Below the pieces are notes generated by a model, which did not search any database, had not been told where the DNA came from, and worked only from the letters and a program-made list of their open reading frames with translations. From Fomes fomentarius (Eukaryota > Basidiomycota > Agaricomycetes > Polyporales > Polyporaceae), in contig JABYQN010000014.1 of the NCBI GenBank assembly GCA_022606135.1, forward strand, positions 372,001 to 436,000: DNA of 64,000 bases, given 5' to 3'. Both the position numbers and the translations under genes were made by a program. Positions 13,101 to 25,239 of this stretch are shown piece by piece (the first letter of the stretch is position 1; each line of letters starts with the position of its first letter).

Positions 13101-14187
13101 CCGTTCATACTCCCATGAGTTCTACCAAGCAAGTATCGCCCGAAGTTGTATGCACGTAATCGAACACGCATGGGGGGGTATGATCTGAGTAAAATGGCAC
13201 GAGTGTCGCGTCGCTCCTCGTAGACATCTTGCCCAGACCTTGCGAAGGAATCTGGGGATGTATATGAAGAGCTTTCGACTGACTACCGGTGGTTATGGAA
13301 GAAGTGCTAAGATATTCTACTGTACGTTCACCACATTTCTGCGCAAGCTTCCTTCATATACCGCTGTGTTGGTGGACGTAGCATCCGAGTGGACGCATAA
13401 TAGGTGCATAATCCCTGATGTATGTGATCATTGCCGTTTGATAGCCCTTGCGAATGCAGCATTGTGTACGCATATCTGTTCTTGTGCAACGGAGGAGTTT
13501 CTTGATATGTCTTGTGCTTAGTCTTGCGCAGGATGTGTTGCATCGTTTTCCGTCGCCCTATTGGTGACGGCATGTATCCTCGTATCCCTTCTCCGCATAG
13601 TCCTCATTACATCACTGACATGATTTTATTTTAGGCTGTGATCCCACCTTGGCCAGCGTATAGGCGGCACCCGGTGAAGTGGCTTCCAGCCCAAGGCGCC
13701 AACGCATAGCGACCTGTGTACTCTGTCGAGCACCCACGAGGTTACCTACCAAGTCTCCTTCGGCTCAGTTTGACACGAAACTCGCTCGTGAACTTTGCGC
13801 TGTGAAACCGTGTGCCTTGTGTTCGGAGTTTCTATTCACAGCCACTGCCCACATCTGCTGACGACCATCGGTCCCGACTTCTTACTACCTGTCATACGTG
13901 ATCCGTACCGTACATCGTCGTGTAATGTAGCAGCTTTCGAAAAGTTGTATTTGTTGCTTGCTGTATGCGAGCGTATGCGAGTGTGTGTATGCGAGATCGG
14001 GGGGACAATGCAAGAAAAATGAAATTGATGTTGGATGAGAGGTCCGGCAGTATGGCGGCGGCAGAATTATCGTTCACTAGGGCGCTCGATTGCCCTCATG
14101 CGCGGTCACTGAACTCCTTCATCAACTTCCACCACCGCTGTCCTCTACGTCGTCTAACTCGTCGTCGCCGACCTCTTGCGCCGGTTT
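10149..14187. other. Gene-poor stretch, no confident gene
   Basis: The first few hundred bases should hold the transcription factor promoter. Minus-strand ORFs at 10626-11138, 11245-11460, 11501-11812 and 11832-12308 have some protein-like segments (for example RATEGLEAIYTRVLKCYER) and may be remains of one gene, but I recognise no family and cannot join them by splicing. Plus-strand pieces at 12800-13520 contain several GT donor-like and AG acceptor-like sites, again without a recognisable product. Confidence 0.4.
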
Positions 14188-17100
14188 ATGGACACATATC
14201 CCGCTGGCCTGACTTTTCCCGAAAAGCAAGAAGGCGTATCGACCCCCACCCACGGGGGCATGGTCGCAGGCCCTGAGTACGACGTGCCCATTACACAGAA
14301 ACCGGTAGCAGCCCCATCACCCGACACAGAACAACAGACGACCATGGAACGCACCGAAAGGACGGAGAGATATGCGCAACCGCAGGCGAGACCGTCTTCA
14401 ACGACACAGAGACCCCGTCCGGTGTCGATGCCACCTCAGGCGTACGCTACAACGCCTAACGGGGACCGCGATCAGCGTCAGGAAGACACCAGACCTGGAC
14501 GCACAGAGGCGGGTACATCGGGCAAGTCACGCAGCGGGACCCGGATACTGGGAGATTACACGCTTAGCAAGACGTTGGGGGCGGGGAGCATGGGCAAGGT
14601 GAAGCTCGCACATCACAACATCACGGGCGAGAAGGTGAGCATTCTCCGCTCGAGTTCCCATGCTGTCTAGGACCGTAACATACGTGACCTTCCGCCCAGC
14701 TCGCGGTCAAAATCCTCCCCCGCGTGTCCCCCAGCGGGTCCGCAGCGGCGCCCACGTCCGACGCGGCGGCGAAGCAGGCGTCCAAGGATGCCTCGAAGGA
14801 GATAAGGACCCTTCGTGAGGCCGCGCTGTCGATGCTGCTCCACCATCCCTACGTATGCGGTATGCGAGAGATGATCATCCACCAGCACCACTACTACATG
14901 GTGTTCGAGTACGTCAGCGGCGGCCAAATGCTCGACTACATCATCAGCCATGGGCGACTGCGGGAACGTGTCGCGCGGAAGTTTGCCAGGCAGATTGGGA
15001 GTGCGCTGGATTATTGCCACAAGAACAACATTGTGCACCGGGGTACGTGGTTTCGTTATCCGAACTAGATTTTGCTTTGTTCAGGCCATGCCAGACCTCA
15101 AGATCGAGAACATCCTCATCTCGCATTCGGGCAACATCAAGATCATTGATTTTGGTTTGTCCAATCTATACAATCCTGCCGAGCGTCTCGCCACGTTCTG
15201 CGGCTCCCTGTACTTTGCCGCACCAGAGCTTTTGAACGCCAAAGTCTACACGGGTCCTGAGGTCGATGTGTGGAGTTTTGGAGTCGTGTTGTACGTCTTA
15301 GTATGCGGTAAGGTACCATTCGACGACCAATCCATGCCTGCGCTTCATGCGAAGATTAAGCGTGGGCTTGCGGAGTACCCGGTCTGGTTGAGTGCAGGTA
15401 TGTAGTCATTCGTTAGTCATACGTCCATGTATGCTCACTAATCTGGTCATGCAGAATGCAAACACCTCCTCACGCGAATGCTTGTGACAAATCCTTCCGC
15501 TCGAGCTTCACTCTCGGAGGTCCTGAACCACCCATGGATGACACGCGGATACCGTGGCCCTCCGGACTCACATCTGGTCCATCGCGAACCCCTTCGAGCG
15601 GACGAGCTGGATCGTAATGTCATCAAGGGTATGAAAGGGTTTGAGTTTGGGACGGAGGAGGAGATCGAGCAGAAGCTCGTCGAGGTACTCGAATCGGATG
15701 CCTATTACCGTGCTGTCCAGCACTGGGAACGTAAACGGATGTCCAACGGGCGCAACGGACACCGCTGGGGCGAGTCGTTCTCCAACTCCTCTCTTGCCAT
15801 TTCCTATGACGGTAGCTCAACTACTAAGGTTGACCAGTCTCCCTCCAAGAAGTCGAAACGCTTCTCTGGCTTCGACTTCTACCGCCGCAAGTTATTCTCC
15901 CCTTCCTCCTCCCCGCCTAGCACCCCTCTAGCACACTCTCCGCCCAGCTCCCAGTCGCACCTGTCGAACTCCTCACTCCTTGAGTCTGCTCGCGAGCCAG
16001 CGGATCCGACATATGGATTCCATCCCCTGGTCTCTATCTATTTCCTGGTCCGCGAAAAGCTCGAGCGCGAGAAGGTCTACGGTCCGGGCCACTTTGCAAG
16101 CTCGCAGCTCTCCCTGGAAGCCGGATCTCGACCAGAAGCCGCTGCTACGGATGCCCCCGCGCCTTCAGCGTCCGCGAAGCAGCTCTCCCAGCCCTCAGTG
16201 CGGAAGCGCGACCCACCCATCTCAGGCAAGCCGGATTACAGCATGCCCCTTCCCCGTCTCCCTGCTCCAGAGACGTCGCATTATTCTGGGCTGTCCTACG
16301 ACGTTACTCCCGCAACCCCTTCTCCGACTACCTCTTCCTTCCCTCAGCCCCGTGCGCGCGATGCCGCCCTATCGCCCACAAAGGTGCCCCAGTCGCCCGC
16401 GTTACCAAGGGCCGTCGCGGCGTCCCCTGCCCGAATGTCAATGTCAATGTCGATGCCGCGCGAACCAGCAACAACCGCACATCGCCGGAGTCACAGCCTC
16501 AGCCAGCGCCCGAGCGTTCGCGGATGGCATGGCATGTTCGGATTGGGCGGTGCAGACGAGATGATGGCCACTGAGCAAGGAACGCTACGGCCTCGCAAGG
16601 ACATCCTGGAGCCGCCGCGCACGGCCGGTCCCGAGTTCGGCACGTTCGCAGAGAAGATGGACGCACCCAGGGAGGTGGAGGAGAGGCAGAGCGAGGAGGA
16701 GCCGCGTACGCCCCTGCTGTCTGCAGGCGCGACGCTCGTGCGCAAGTTTGGCAGTATTCTTGGTGGACGCGGAGACGATTCCCGGCGCGCGGCCACGCCC
16801 ACCAAGCGCGGTAGCATCCTCACCAGTTTCTCACCGCGGCCATCCGGGGAGGGTGACGTCCAGGAGAAAGAGAAGGAGAAGGAGAAGGAGAAGAACGGGG
16901 TGCAGTTCAGTGCAGAACCGGAGAAGACCGCAGAGGCTGCTGAGGAGGAAGCTGGCCAGATCACTCAGAGCCAGAGTCAGCCTGTAGGCTCCATCCATCG
17001 CCGTGCGGCGACGATCCTTGACCCATCGGGACGTTCGACTCGTCATGAGCGGAGGAGCAGCACCGGTGCCGCGCTGATGTCGCAAGTTGGCGGAACCATC

Positions 17101-18145
17101 GGACGCCATCGTAGACCATCCACCGGGAACGCTTACGGGTACTCGAAGCCTTTGGGTGAGCGGTTGTTTGGGAAGACAGAGGAGGAGGATGAGCAGCAGA
17201 CGGTGAACGAGCAGTCGCCGGGCGAGAATGGTGCCGGAGAGGTTACCAATGATGAGGCGCTCGCGGGTGAAGACAAGGAGTTCAAGCCTGTCTACCTCAA
17301 AGGGCTGTTCAGGTAAGCGTGTCCCACAGCTCGTCGGATGCTTCATGTTGCTGACGTTTGATTAGCGTCGCCACGACCTCAACAAAATCGCCCAATGTCA
17401 TCCAAACGGACATCAAGCGTGTGCTGGCACGCATGCAAGTGCAATACCGCGAGACGAAGACCGGGTTCGAGTGCATCCACATGCCTTCGATCGACGTTTC
17501 CTCGATCCAACCCCCAGCCCCCAGTTACCACCAGAAGCGGCCATCATTTGGCTCTCACGATGACAGACAGCGGACTGTTACGAAGAAGTCGTCGAAACGG
17601 TCGTTTGGCATGAGGAGCAAGGAGAGAGAGCAGCCAAAGGACAAGGAGCTCCCAAGCCGGCCCTCCGGCGGCACCACTCTCAGCACCACTGCGAGCAGTG
17701 CATCGTCCTCGTTCTTCCACGTCTCTTCCAACGCGCACACGGCGATCGTCGAACCCGCTCGGTCTGGAACGCTTGAAAACCTCGCTGCTGCCGAAGAGTC
17801 CCCTCGCTCGCAGTCGCCGACAAAGGGGAAGACCTTGCCACCTATACCCCATGATCTCGTACCGGCAAGTCCCCAGCCAGGACCAGCATCGCCGTTACCC
17901 ACTGGCGAGGTCGACCCCAATGTCTTCGAGACCATCGGCGCCAGCTCGCTCGCTGTGCGCTTCGAAATCAACGTCGTGAAGGTGAGTTGCTATAATCGCT
18001 CGCCTTATCTATCTGTTACTGATACAGGCCTGATTGACAGGTGCCCTGGTTGCCCCTCCACGGTATACAGTTCCGAAGACTGGGCGGCGATGGCTGGCAA
18101 TACCACATGCTGGCCCGGCGAGTGCTCACGGAGCTCAAGTTATGA
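14188..18145 (+). CDS. kin1: KIN1/MARK-type serine/threonine protein kinase with C-terminal KA1 domain
   Basis: Join 14188-14634, 14700-15042, 15095-15397, 15455-17312, 17366-17981, 18041-18145; phases agree, 1223 residues. An in-frame TAA at 14155 precedes the start. Kinase domain about 125-390: glycine loop [12 protein letters not shown] (130-141), Lys153 in LAVKIL, HRDLKIEN (Asp264), DFG 282-284, activation loop [14 protein letters not shown] with Thr297 as the expected activating phosphosite. A long Ser/Pro-rich, low-complexity region follows (with an acidic/basic [10 protein letters not shown] run). The last two exons encode a KA1 domain ([16 protein letters not shown] ... [28 protein letters not shown] ... 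LTELKL). KIN1-family kinases control polarity, septation and exocytosis at the cell cortex, with KA1 binding acidic lipids. No lesion seen. Confidence 0.9.
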
Positions 18146-19081
18146 CAAAGGCTTGACCGCTGGTAGTTTTTCCCCCATGTCGCGTGTATCCTCGTCGGTT
18201 CTTGCTTCCCGGTTCTCCGTTTCATTCGACTCGGCTAGCTAATTGCATCGTAGTACATACACACACCGCCTTTTATCTCCTTCGCGCTTCCCACAGAGCT
18301 GGGAAGCCTTCCGTCTTTCCTGGCCCGCTTCCCCAACCAACCCTTTTAGTACGACCGGTCTCCTGGGCTCAAACCACCACGTCTTTCCTTTCTTTTTTGC
18401 GACGACTCGGAACGCGCGCGCTCTCGCATATTATGCTGCTACGTAGCTACGACAACATCCTTTCTCCTTGTATGATGCTATACCGACACGGAATACCAAG
18501 ACCCTCACGGCCCCCCACGGGGTGACATCGCCTCCTTGGGCGCTCCGAGCATGCATCGGCAATCAAGTAGTTGAATCCGTTAACCCTGTCCGCTCTTTCG
18601 CTCTTTCAACTGTCCCCCCACCCTGAGATGAAGTAAAACGCATTTGCTTTGGTGAAAATGTGAGCGGGATTATTGGTACAGTCGTTCGTTCGGAGTTGAA
18701 GTACTTATTCGTATCTAGGAATTTGGAATTCTATGGAAGCAATACTGCGAAGCTGGCAATGGTGCAGTGTATCACCGACACGACAGGTGACTCTATAGAC
18801 TACTTATGGATTATTCCATCAGCGTTCTGTTCTCATTTCTGCATCATGATCTCAGCCAGACCCCACCAATTGGTCTGGGTGTTCCGATAACCGTTGTACG
18901 CTGCTGGTGACAGATGGGGCCCAGGCTCGCGCACATCCCTCACAGATGGTATTTGTAGCCACAAGTTGGCACTAAGTATGTACTGCAGAGCAGCTCCCTG
19001 CCAGATCCTCCTGGCTCCAGCCCGGGTAGTACGGAAGAAGACGAGGACGACTGGATTCGCGCGAGCGGACGAACGACGACC
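18146..19081. other. Kinase 3' UTR and intergenic DNA
   Basis: Pyrimidine-rich sequence directly after the kinase stop fits its 3' UTR. No gene seen up to the F-box remnant. Confidence 0.5.
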
Positions 19082-20258
19082 ATGTCCCTGCACGAATGTC
19101 CGATAGAGCTCCTGGAGCGGATCGTCCAGCATATCCCCGACGAATCGACTCTTCGTTGCATGCGCGCTGTCGACCGCACGTTCTGCAAGCTCGCGACCCC
19201 CCGCGCGTTCGGTAACGTCTATGTGGCCAACAGCCACGAGTCCGCTGTCGGATTGCGATCCCTGAGGGAGAGCCCTCACCTGCACTATGTCAAGACTATT
19301 GTGGTCCGTTGCAATGACTACCCGAACCCCATGTGCGCAGGTAGATATCTGTGTTTGTCGGCCCATAGACAGCGAAGAGGCGTGGACTGACTTGTGATCG
19401 AGATTTTCACTCACCCAAAGAACCTTGAAGCCATGGGTATCGCTCTCATGTGGCTCCTCAGCTGTTTATACGTATTCCCGGCCCTGACTGCGCTCGACCT
19501 CGCCTGAGCCCCTAGCGTTCGTGGTCCGCATCGAAACGCACAAGGGGAGCTCCTAGTGGACGAACCAACGAAGCGTTTCCTCCTCCAATCCGTCATCCTC
19601 ACGGCGCTTGGCACGCAGAGTGCTCAGCCCCCGCGCATCCGCTCCATATCTTTCAGAAACCTCACACCTTACCCGTTTCGGTACCGGAGTGCGGAATCGC
19701 GAGCTCACGCCCCTCCTGTCCTCGCTCGAACACCTGACCATCTCTGCGCACGGCGTGGGCAGCTTCCCGCCCGCGCCGGACAACAACGCGGTGGAACGGA
19801 ACTCTGGGAGTCGATGTGGCGGGAGCTGATCTCTAGATCTGTGCATCTCCTCATCCCGCCTCGACTCGTGCCCGATGTACGTCGACGCCAACGAGGCCAA
19901 TGCGCCGGAACACACCTGGGGGAATGTCTGCGAGCGGTTCCACGACGAGCTTCAGGCGCGCGTCGATCTGCGGATCTCCTTGCGCACGCATTGGGGCCTC
20001 GATCAGATGCACACGTCCGACGAAGTGCGGCTGACGTACGAGAGGTCGCCGCTCACCGGCGTCGGCTACACCAGAGGTGAACGCTGCGCGGCGTACGAGG
20101 CGGCGGATCGTCCGACGTTGGATAAGCTGCTCTCTGCGGTACAAGCCAGAAAGAACCGGTTAGGGCAGCCTGCCCATCCGGACCTACCCTATGCTCCTAT
20201 GGCAGCAACTACAGAAACGAAACGAGAAACCGAAGCTCTCCTCATTCCTGTCGTCTAG
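19082..20258 (+). pseudogene. Decayed F-box protein gene
   Basis: Starts MSLHECPIELLERIVQHI, a typical F-box N-terminus, followed by LRCMRAVDRTFCKLATPRAF. A plausible short intron begins at about 19341. After it the homologous reading hops between frames: EEAWTD then VIEIFTHPKNLEAMG (shift near 19393); a stop in CTCGCCTGA near 19502, after TALDLA; then ELLVDEPTKRFLLQ, then VRNRELTPLLSSLEHL, then a last frame MYVDANEANAPEHTWGN to 20258. At least four lesions are needed to connect these pieces, so the gene is dead. In life such proteins recruit substrates to SCF ubiquitin ligases. This F-box is not obviously related to the F-box-like cluster at 36-53 kb. Confidence 0.7.
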
Positions 20259-20885
20259 ACGGATGGGATGGCACGCTAGAAGCTGTAAGTCTCCTGCGTG
20301 CACACTCCTACTTGTGGCCGCTGATACTGTCTTTACTTGGTCCCGAGATAGCGAAAGAAAGTCATGACTTGCGAGGCATCATTTGCCACCCTTGCCACTG
20401 TGTGGTCCGTGTTTACACATGCTGTACTTAAGTCTGCTCTTATTAGACGTATTCCGAGAGTGACATGAACGCACTATGGTCCGTATATAGCGCCGGTTGC
20501 TTGTTCAAGTAAACCTCCAAGATCCAAGTCGAACATCAAGGCAACTTGAGCTCGGCTGATGGTGCTTGTACTCAACTGATGTAGCGGCCTTGTGAATTCT
20601 AGCACGACTACACAGAGCCACAACTGTCATGTTGGTGTGATCTTCTGTCAGGGATCTTCGCGTGACAATTATTCCAATAGTACCGCAGTCTGTTGATACT
20701 ACATACTGCACTTGAACTTCATCTGCACTGTATCTGACTCACTCAAACTGACTGGAGATGACACATGTCACATATTCCCAACCGAATACCAAGCGCATAC
20801 AAACTCCACATCATGCAATCAATCGTTATAGGTAGTACCAGGTATTGACCTCCATCCCCCTGCCACTGTGCAAGCGACACGGTAC
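20259..20885. other. Intergenic between F-box pseudogene and hydrophobin
   Basis: No ORF or motif of note. Probably includes the hydrophobin 3' UTR at its right end. Confidence 0.5.
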
Positions 20886-21368
20886 TCAAATCTGAACAGG
20901 AATGCAGTCAATGGCAACGGCACCCTGAAGATGGAGGACAGTCAGAAGATAGAGCCCATGTAGTAAACGTGATGTGATGCGTACGTGACTGGTGTCCTTG
21001 CAGCACATGGCCTGGTTGTTGCAGCTCGCGGAGAGTCCGACCCCAATGATTGAGATGGGGATGCACTGCAGGCCGAGGACAACGTTGAGGTTGTCCAGGA
21101 CGAGATCGAGTGCGCTGAGTGCATCGGTGCCGTTCTTGGAGCTCGCCTGCCATGTGCGGATAGATACAGTTTAGTCAGTCCGATGAATGCATGGATATGA
21201 GAGGATAGGGTCACGACCCCAACATACGAGTGCGGAGGTGTCACAGCATTGAACGGGGCCAGAGTTGCAGGTGCTGTTCAGGTTGTGGTGTGGCTTGTCG
21301 ACGGGGTTGGCAGCGGCTTGGAGGAGGGGCATGGCAGCGATGGCAAGAGTGAGGGCCTGAGAGAACAT
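20886..21368 (-). CDS. Class I hydrophobin
   Basis: Join on minus: 21368-21228, 21146-20985, 20924-20886, giving 113 residues. Signal peptide MFSQALTLAIAAMPLLQAAA is followed by a short polar segment. The eight cysteines lie at 34, 41, 42, 75, 89, 95, 96 and 108, that is C-X6-CC-X32-C-X13-C-X5-CC-X11-C, inside the class I spacing. The last exon encodes only GAVAIDCIPVQI. Hydrophobins are secreted and self-assemble into amphipathic layers on aerial hyphae and fruit bodies. The exon 2 donor was set at the GTACGC after ...KDTSH because it keeps the final cysteine in frame. A TATA-like element lies about 107 nt upstream. Confidence 0.92.
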
Positions 21369-21474
21369 CTTGATGGCGCTGCGTGAAGCTGAAGTTGCTT
21401 GTGGAGGGTTCTGCGGAGGAGGAGGAGGAGGAAGATGACTTGGAGGATGATGGAAATCTGGTGCACTAACAGAG

Positions 21475-21484
21475 TATATAAATA
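21475..21484 (-). promoter_or_regulatory. TATA-like element of the hydrophobin gene
   Basis: TATATAAATA on plus, read as TATTTATATA on minus, 107 nt upstream of the hydrophobin ATG. Strongly expressed small secreted genes of fungi often have such boxes. Confidence 0.5.
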
Positions 21485-22322
21485 CTCGTAGGGCTGAGTC
21501 CCTGTTAGCCACATGTCAACCTCACCATATCATGTCCCTGTTAACCACAGTCATCCGTGCAGCTCCAGTTCTGTCAGCCACAGTCACCCTCACATCCGAT
21601 CTGCACTGGCATGTCAGCCTGGCAAGATTGCACTGGTCGCAACCTCAGGTTCGACCCGTCAGCCGCATGGTAGGACTGATTAGTACGATGGCCATGATCT
21701 GAAGCTTTGCACAATGGTCCCTACTATATCATGTATGTAATGCACAGATTTTGAGGACAATACATCACGGACTTGTGCTGCTATCACCTGCCGCGCGAGT
21801 GAAGTTCTGTGGATGTGTTAGTGAATTCCGTGGCTGTGCATTGACTCACGCGAACTCACTGTCATGCAAAACGGGCCAAACGGAAGTAGAGATGACGAAT
21901 CCGAGTCGTACATTTGAGGTTTTGTGATTCACAATGTCAACTTGAAGATCGTAAATAATGTGTTGGCGTCGGACTAGTTACTAGTAGTCAGCAAAAGGAG
22001 GGAATCGCTCAGGCGTGGTACCCTTTTTAGTGCTATGTACGCGGTGTACTAGTTCTAGGAATCCCGAAATACTGCACCCTTAGCAAAGCAATGACCAGGC
22101 CCTGCTCGCGTCCTCTGAGAGGAGAGGGGAGCGAAGCTGGACTGACAATTCGAATAGCTTATTGACTGCAGCGGTCCAGTACAATATAACAACTAATGCG
22201 GGCGCTGTGTCCTGGGCACCGAGTCATCCAAATGGGTGGTTCTTGAGAGCGTTCTAAAATGGGCGGACTATAAGGTAGTAGAATGCACAATTCTCACGGC
22301 GGCAGATTTCTACCTACCTACC
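21485..22322. other. Hydrophobin upstream region
   Basis: Carries spaced near-repeats of CTGTTAGCCACA / CTGTTAACCACAGTCATCC / CTGTCAGCCACAGTCACCC around 21507-21590, possibly promoter elements. A GGA-rich tract sits in the 5' UTR at about 21414-21432. No gene seen. Confidence 0.4.
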
Positions 22323-24298
22323 ATGTCTCATCCTACTGCGGAGTCCCGAAGCACGTCTAGCACGCAGAGTCCTAGAGTATGGCTGAGTGAGTCATCTGAT
22401 CTGTCGAATATCTACAACTCACCATCTCTGTAGTCACCGGGGCCTCATCTGGCCTCGGCCTCGCGATCGCCCGTGTAGCCTTGGAACGAGGAGACATCGT
22501 AGTCGCGACACTCCGTAAGCCCGAGGCTCTCAAAGCACAGTACCCACCCGAACGTCTCCTCGTGGTGAAGGTCGACGTAAATAATCGCGACGACACTGTC
22601 ACAAACGCGTTCAAGAAGACAGAAGAGACATTCTCGGCCGACTTGATGTTGTCGTGAGCAACGCAGCATGGGGTATCATGGCCGAGGTAGAATCGACGCA
22701 CGAGAGATGGTCGAGACGAACGTTTGGGGTGGCGCGCACGTCCTGCGGAAGGCCGTACGCTTCTTGCGCGACGTGAATGGGCCTGGGAAGGGCGGCCGCA
22801 TCGTACACATCAGCTCAGGCACGGGAACTCCAGGATACCCTGTAACCGGATTTCAGAGTGCGAGCAAGCACAGTGAGCAGCGTAGCAGCCACTTGCATAT
22901 CTTCGGTATCTCATACATTCGTAGCCACGGAAGGACTTGCGGAGACGTTGTCGATGGAGCTGGACCGGAGGTGAAGTATAAAAGTGAGCGAGTAGACGCA
23001 ATATAGCCGCGAATAACATTGATACCTTTGCACACGGTGATAGACCTGGAATGCGGGAGTGTGCACGAGGTCGAAGGTACGAGAGTCCGGTCGTGTGTAC
23101 ACAAGGGGAGCCGGCCGGAGTGAGATTTAGAGAGGAAGTCAAGTATAACGAGTGTAGATGGTCGCTGAGGATGTCGAGAGTCGAAGCCGAGGGTCTGTAG
23201 GGTGTGAGTCGAGCGTCGAGAGTAGACGGAGAGCGTCGGGAGTCGAGATGCGAAAGTCGGAAGTCGAGAGGCGGAATACGAAGGTCAAATACGGGGGAAA
23301 CAATGCTTGTATTCGAGTGTGAGCTACTATAGTTTGAGTATCTACCAAAGTCCGAGGCCAATAGCCAGCGATGGAAAAAGCTGCAAAGGTGCTGGAGTGT
23401 GAGGGGCGCGGTGAAACTAAAGTGAATTGTAAGCGACCGTAGGCGAGCCTCGACGCGCCGAGTTCTCGCAGCGAGACACCATCTACAGTAAGTACCGTAG
23501 GGAGTGGCCATCGGGGGGTTTGGTACTGTAAGTAAGGGTGTGGAGGATATGTATGAGTGTGTCCGTTGAGGAAGGAGGGATGAAAGAGCGGGCGGTGGCG
23601 GATTGCTGCAGGGAACGTCTGGCGAGTGCTCAAACTGAAGCTCGTCGAAGAGTAGTTCGCCATGGCCGTATCCGCGAGGCTCGGCGACCGTCGTGAAGGC
23701 ATGTCGCGTCGGTGCTGGCTGGCTCGGCTCGTGTCGGCTCGATCCCTGGCGCCTGTTCGAGATGTTTCCTACAAAATCGAGGGCTCGGAGTGTCGGTGGG
23801 TCGTATAGGCTCAACGGCGTGTGCGAAGGATGTCGGTGGGACGCGTCGTCGGCGGTGAGTCGTGGTGGTACCAAGAGGAGAGGCGATGGCGCTTGTCGGC
23901 GCGCGCTTCGATTACTAAATGCGGCACGTACTCGCGTAGCATGCGCTGCTGTGCATCAACGGCCCGCGGGTGACCATTGTCCCCTTATACGCACATTCAA
24001 CCAATGCAGCCGCGGATGGGGAAGTACTCACCGCCTCCCGCCTACGACAAGCTGGGGATGCAGTCACTGATTACTCAGAATTGAACGCCCTCATCTCGAC
24101 CCTGGAGGGTAAGACCACGGACTCCTTGTACGACGTCGAAGGAGACTGTACCGGCTGAGCGAACTGTCTTCTACCCCACTTCGGCTGGTCCTTGGAGAAA
24201 AAAAACGCTGGATATGGCTTGGGAGAAGATGGAGAGCTTCTCTCAGTAGGTGGAGGAATATGCGTCTTGATCAGAAGGGCTCGCCAGAGATGAGTAGG
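22323..24298 (+). pseudogene. Short-chain dehydrogenase/reductase, broken paralogue of the 25240 gene
   Basis: Exon 1 (22323-22386, MSHPTAESRSTSST...RVWL) splices to 22434 to give ITGASSGLGLAIARVALERG, the nucleotide-binding loop. Exon 2 shifts frame at about 22632 (ETF to RLDVVVSNAAWG) and again between 22690 and 22712 before RDVNGPGKGGRIVHISSGTG and the YxxxK-region equivalent FQSASKH, where the Tyr is already replaced by Gln. Exon 3 (EGLAETLSMELD) lies near 22925-22965. Exon 4 homology resumes only at about 23965 (EGKTTDSLYDVEGDC, matching the intact GEAKDPLYPLKGDT) and reaches about 24298, with the conserved Trp codon now TGA at 24268. Intron 3 is about 70 bp in the intact gene, so roughly 1 kb has been inserted. 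Confidence 0.75.
22975..23960. repeat. Insert of about 1 kb in the SDR pseudogene, with GTCGAG-rich low-complexity core
   Basis: Occupies the position of intron 3 compared with the intact paralogue. Between about 23150 and 23290 it is a degenerate array of GTCGAGAG / GTCGGAAGTCGAG units. The complementary strand of the repeat is stop-poor in one frame, which explains a 354-codon antisense ORF here. I see no transposase or reverse transcriptase and could not define terminal repeats. Confidence 0.5.
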
Positions 24299-25239
24299 GA
24301 GGGATCACTACCAAGTCTTCGATAGCGCGCCGGTTTGTAGTCTCGTGGAGAGCGTCCGGCTGTGAAGAGCGAGTCTGGGATATTGTGAGGGCGTAAATGG
24401 GGCGTATCCGACGATGTAGTGGGACACATAGTTCGGCCTATAGCTTGCCTCGGTTTCCTTGACGGCCCTGCCTGCCCACCTCGGAGACATGGCCATCCGG
24501 CCGACCCGTCGACCTGTTGCTTCATGCTGCTATATGACGGGAATTGATGTTGGCTGTTCAAGGTATTGGCAAAAGGAATGGGGAGCAGAGAGCAGAGAGC
24601 AGACGAGCACCCAGCGCGAGACAGGCAATTTGCAGCGTAGAGGAGACAATGACGGGCGCACGATAATATCCATGCGAAACCCAGATTGGTGGGTGCCAAG
24701 CATAGTCCTGTCGAGAGTGAATAACGCATGTTCTCATGCTCGACGAAAGTGGAGGAACCTAGTCATATTCCCGTTTTGGGCTGCGTGTGCGTAAGAGGAG
24801 TTAGACGGTCAATGTACGACACGTTTACCCACCCACCAACCTCACTGCTGATTCACCTTGCGGCTTCGGTCTCTATATGGGGACTTGGTGATAATCCAAT
24901 TGCCGTGAAGAACAGCGGAATCGGGCGGTGCCGCCCGACAGATGCATCCTTTCTACGTAGTTTGCGGGCCCGACGCGCAAGTGGTGGTTGAAAGGGGGAC
25001 CAAAATCACACCGGAAGGAGTGCGAGGTGAGCTGTATATCCCGGTGTCGCACCGACGGTTTCTGACTCGTATATGAATTACTCAGCCAGACATCCAATAT
25101 CAAATCTTTTTCGCGAGCGAGCGGTTGTGCTGGTTGTGAAAGATGAAATGAGGATTTATACGACCCGGGGATGGAAAGTGGGCAGTACACACACCTCAAA
25201 CTCCAGCAGGATCATCCCTCCTCTGTCTCTTCTTTCACT
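24299..25239. other. Spacer and promoter of the intact SDR gene
   Basis: Includes a short AGAGAGCAGAGAGCAGA tract near 24586. No gene seen. Confidence 0.45.

Noticed and set aside
22810..23874. 354-codon minus-strand ORF
   Set aside because: It lies over the GTCGAG-rich insert and SDR exon remains. Its composition (Ser/Leu/Arg/Pro with DFRLSHLDSRRS-like runs) follows from the repeat, and it has no domain.
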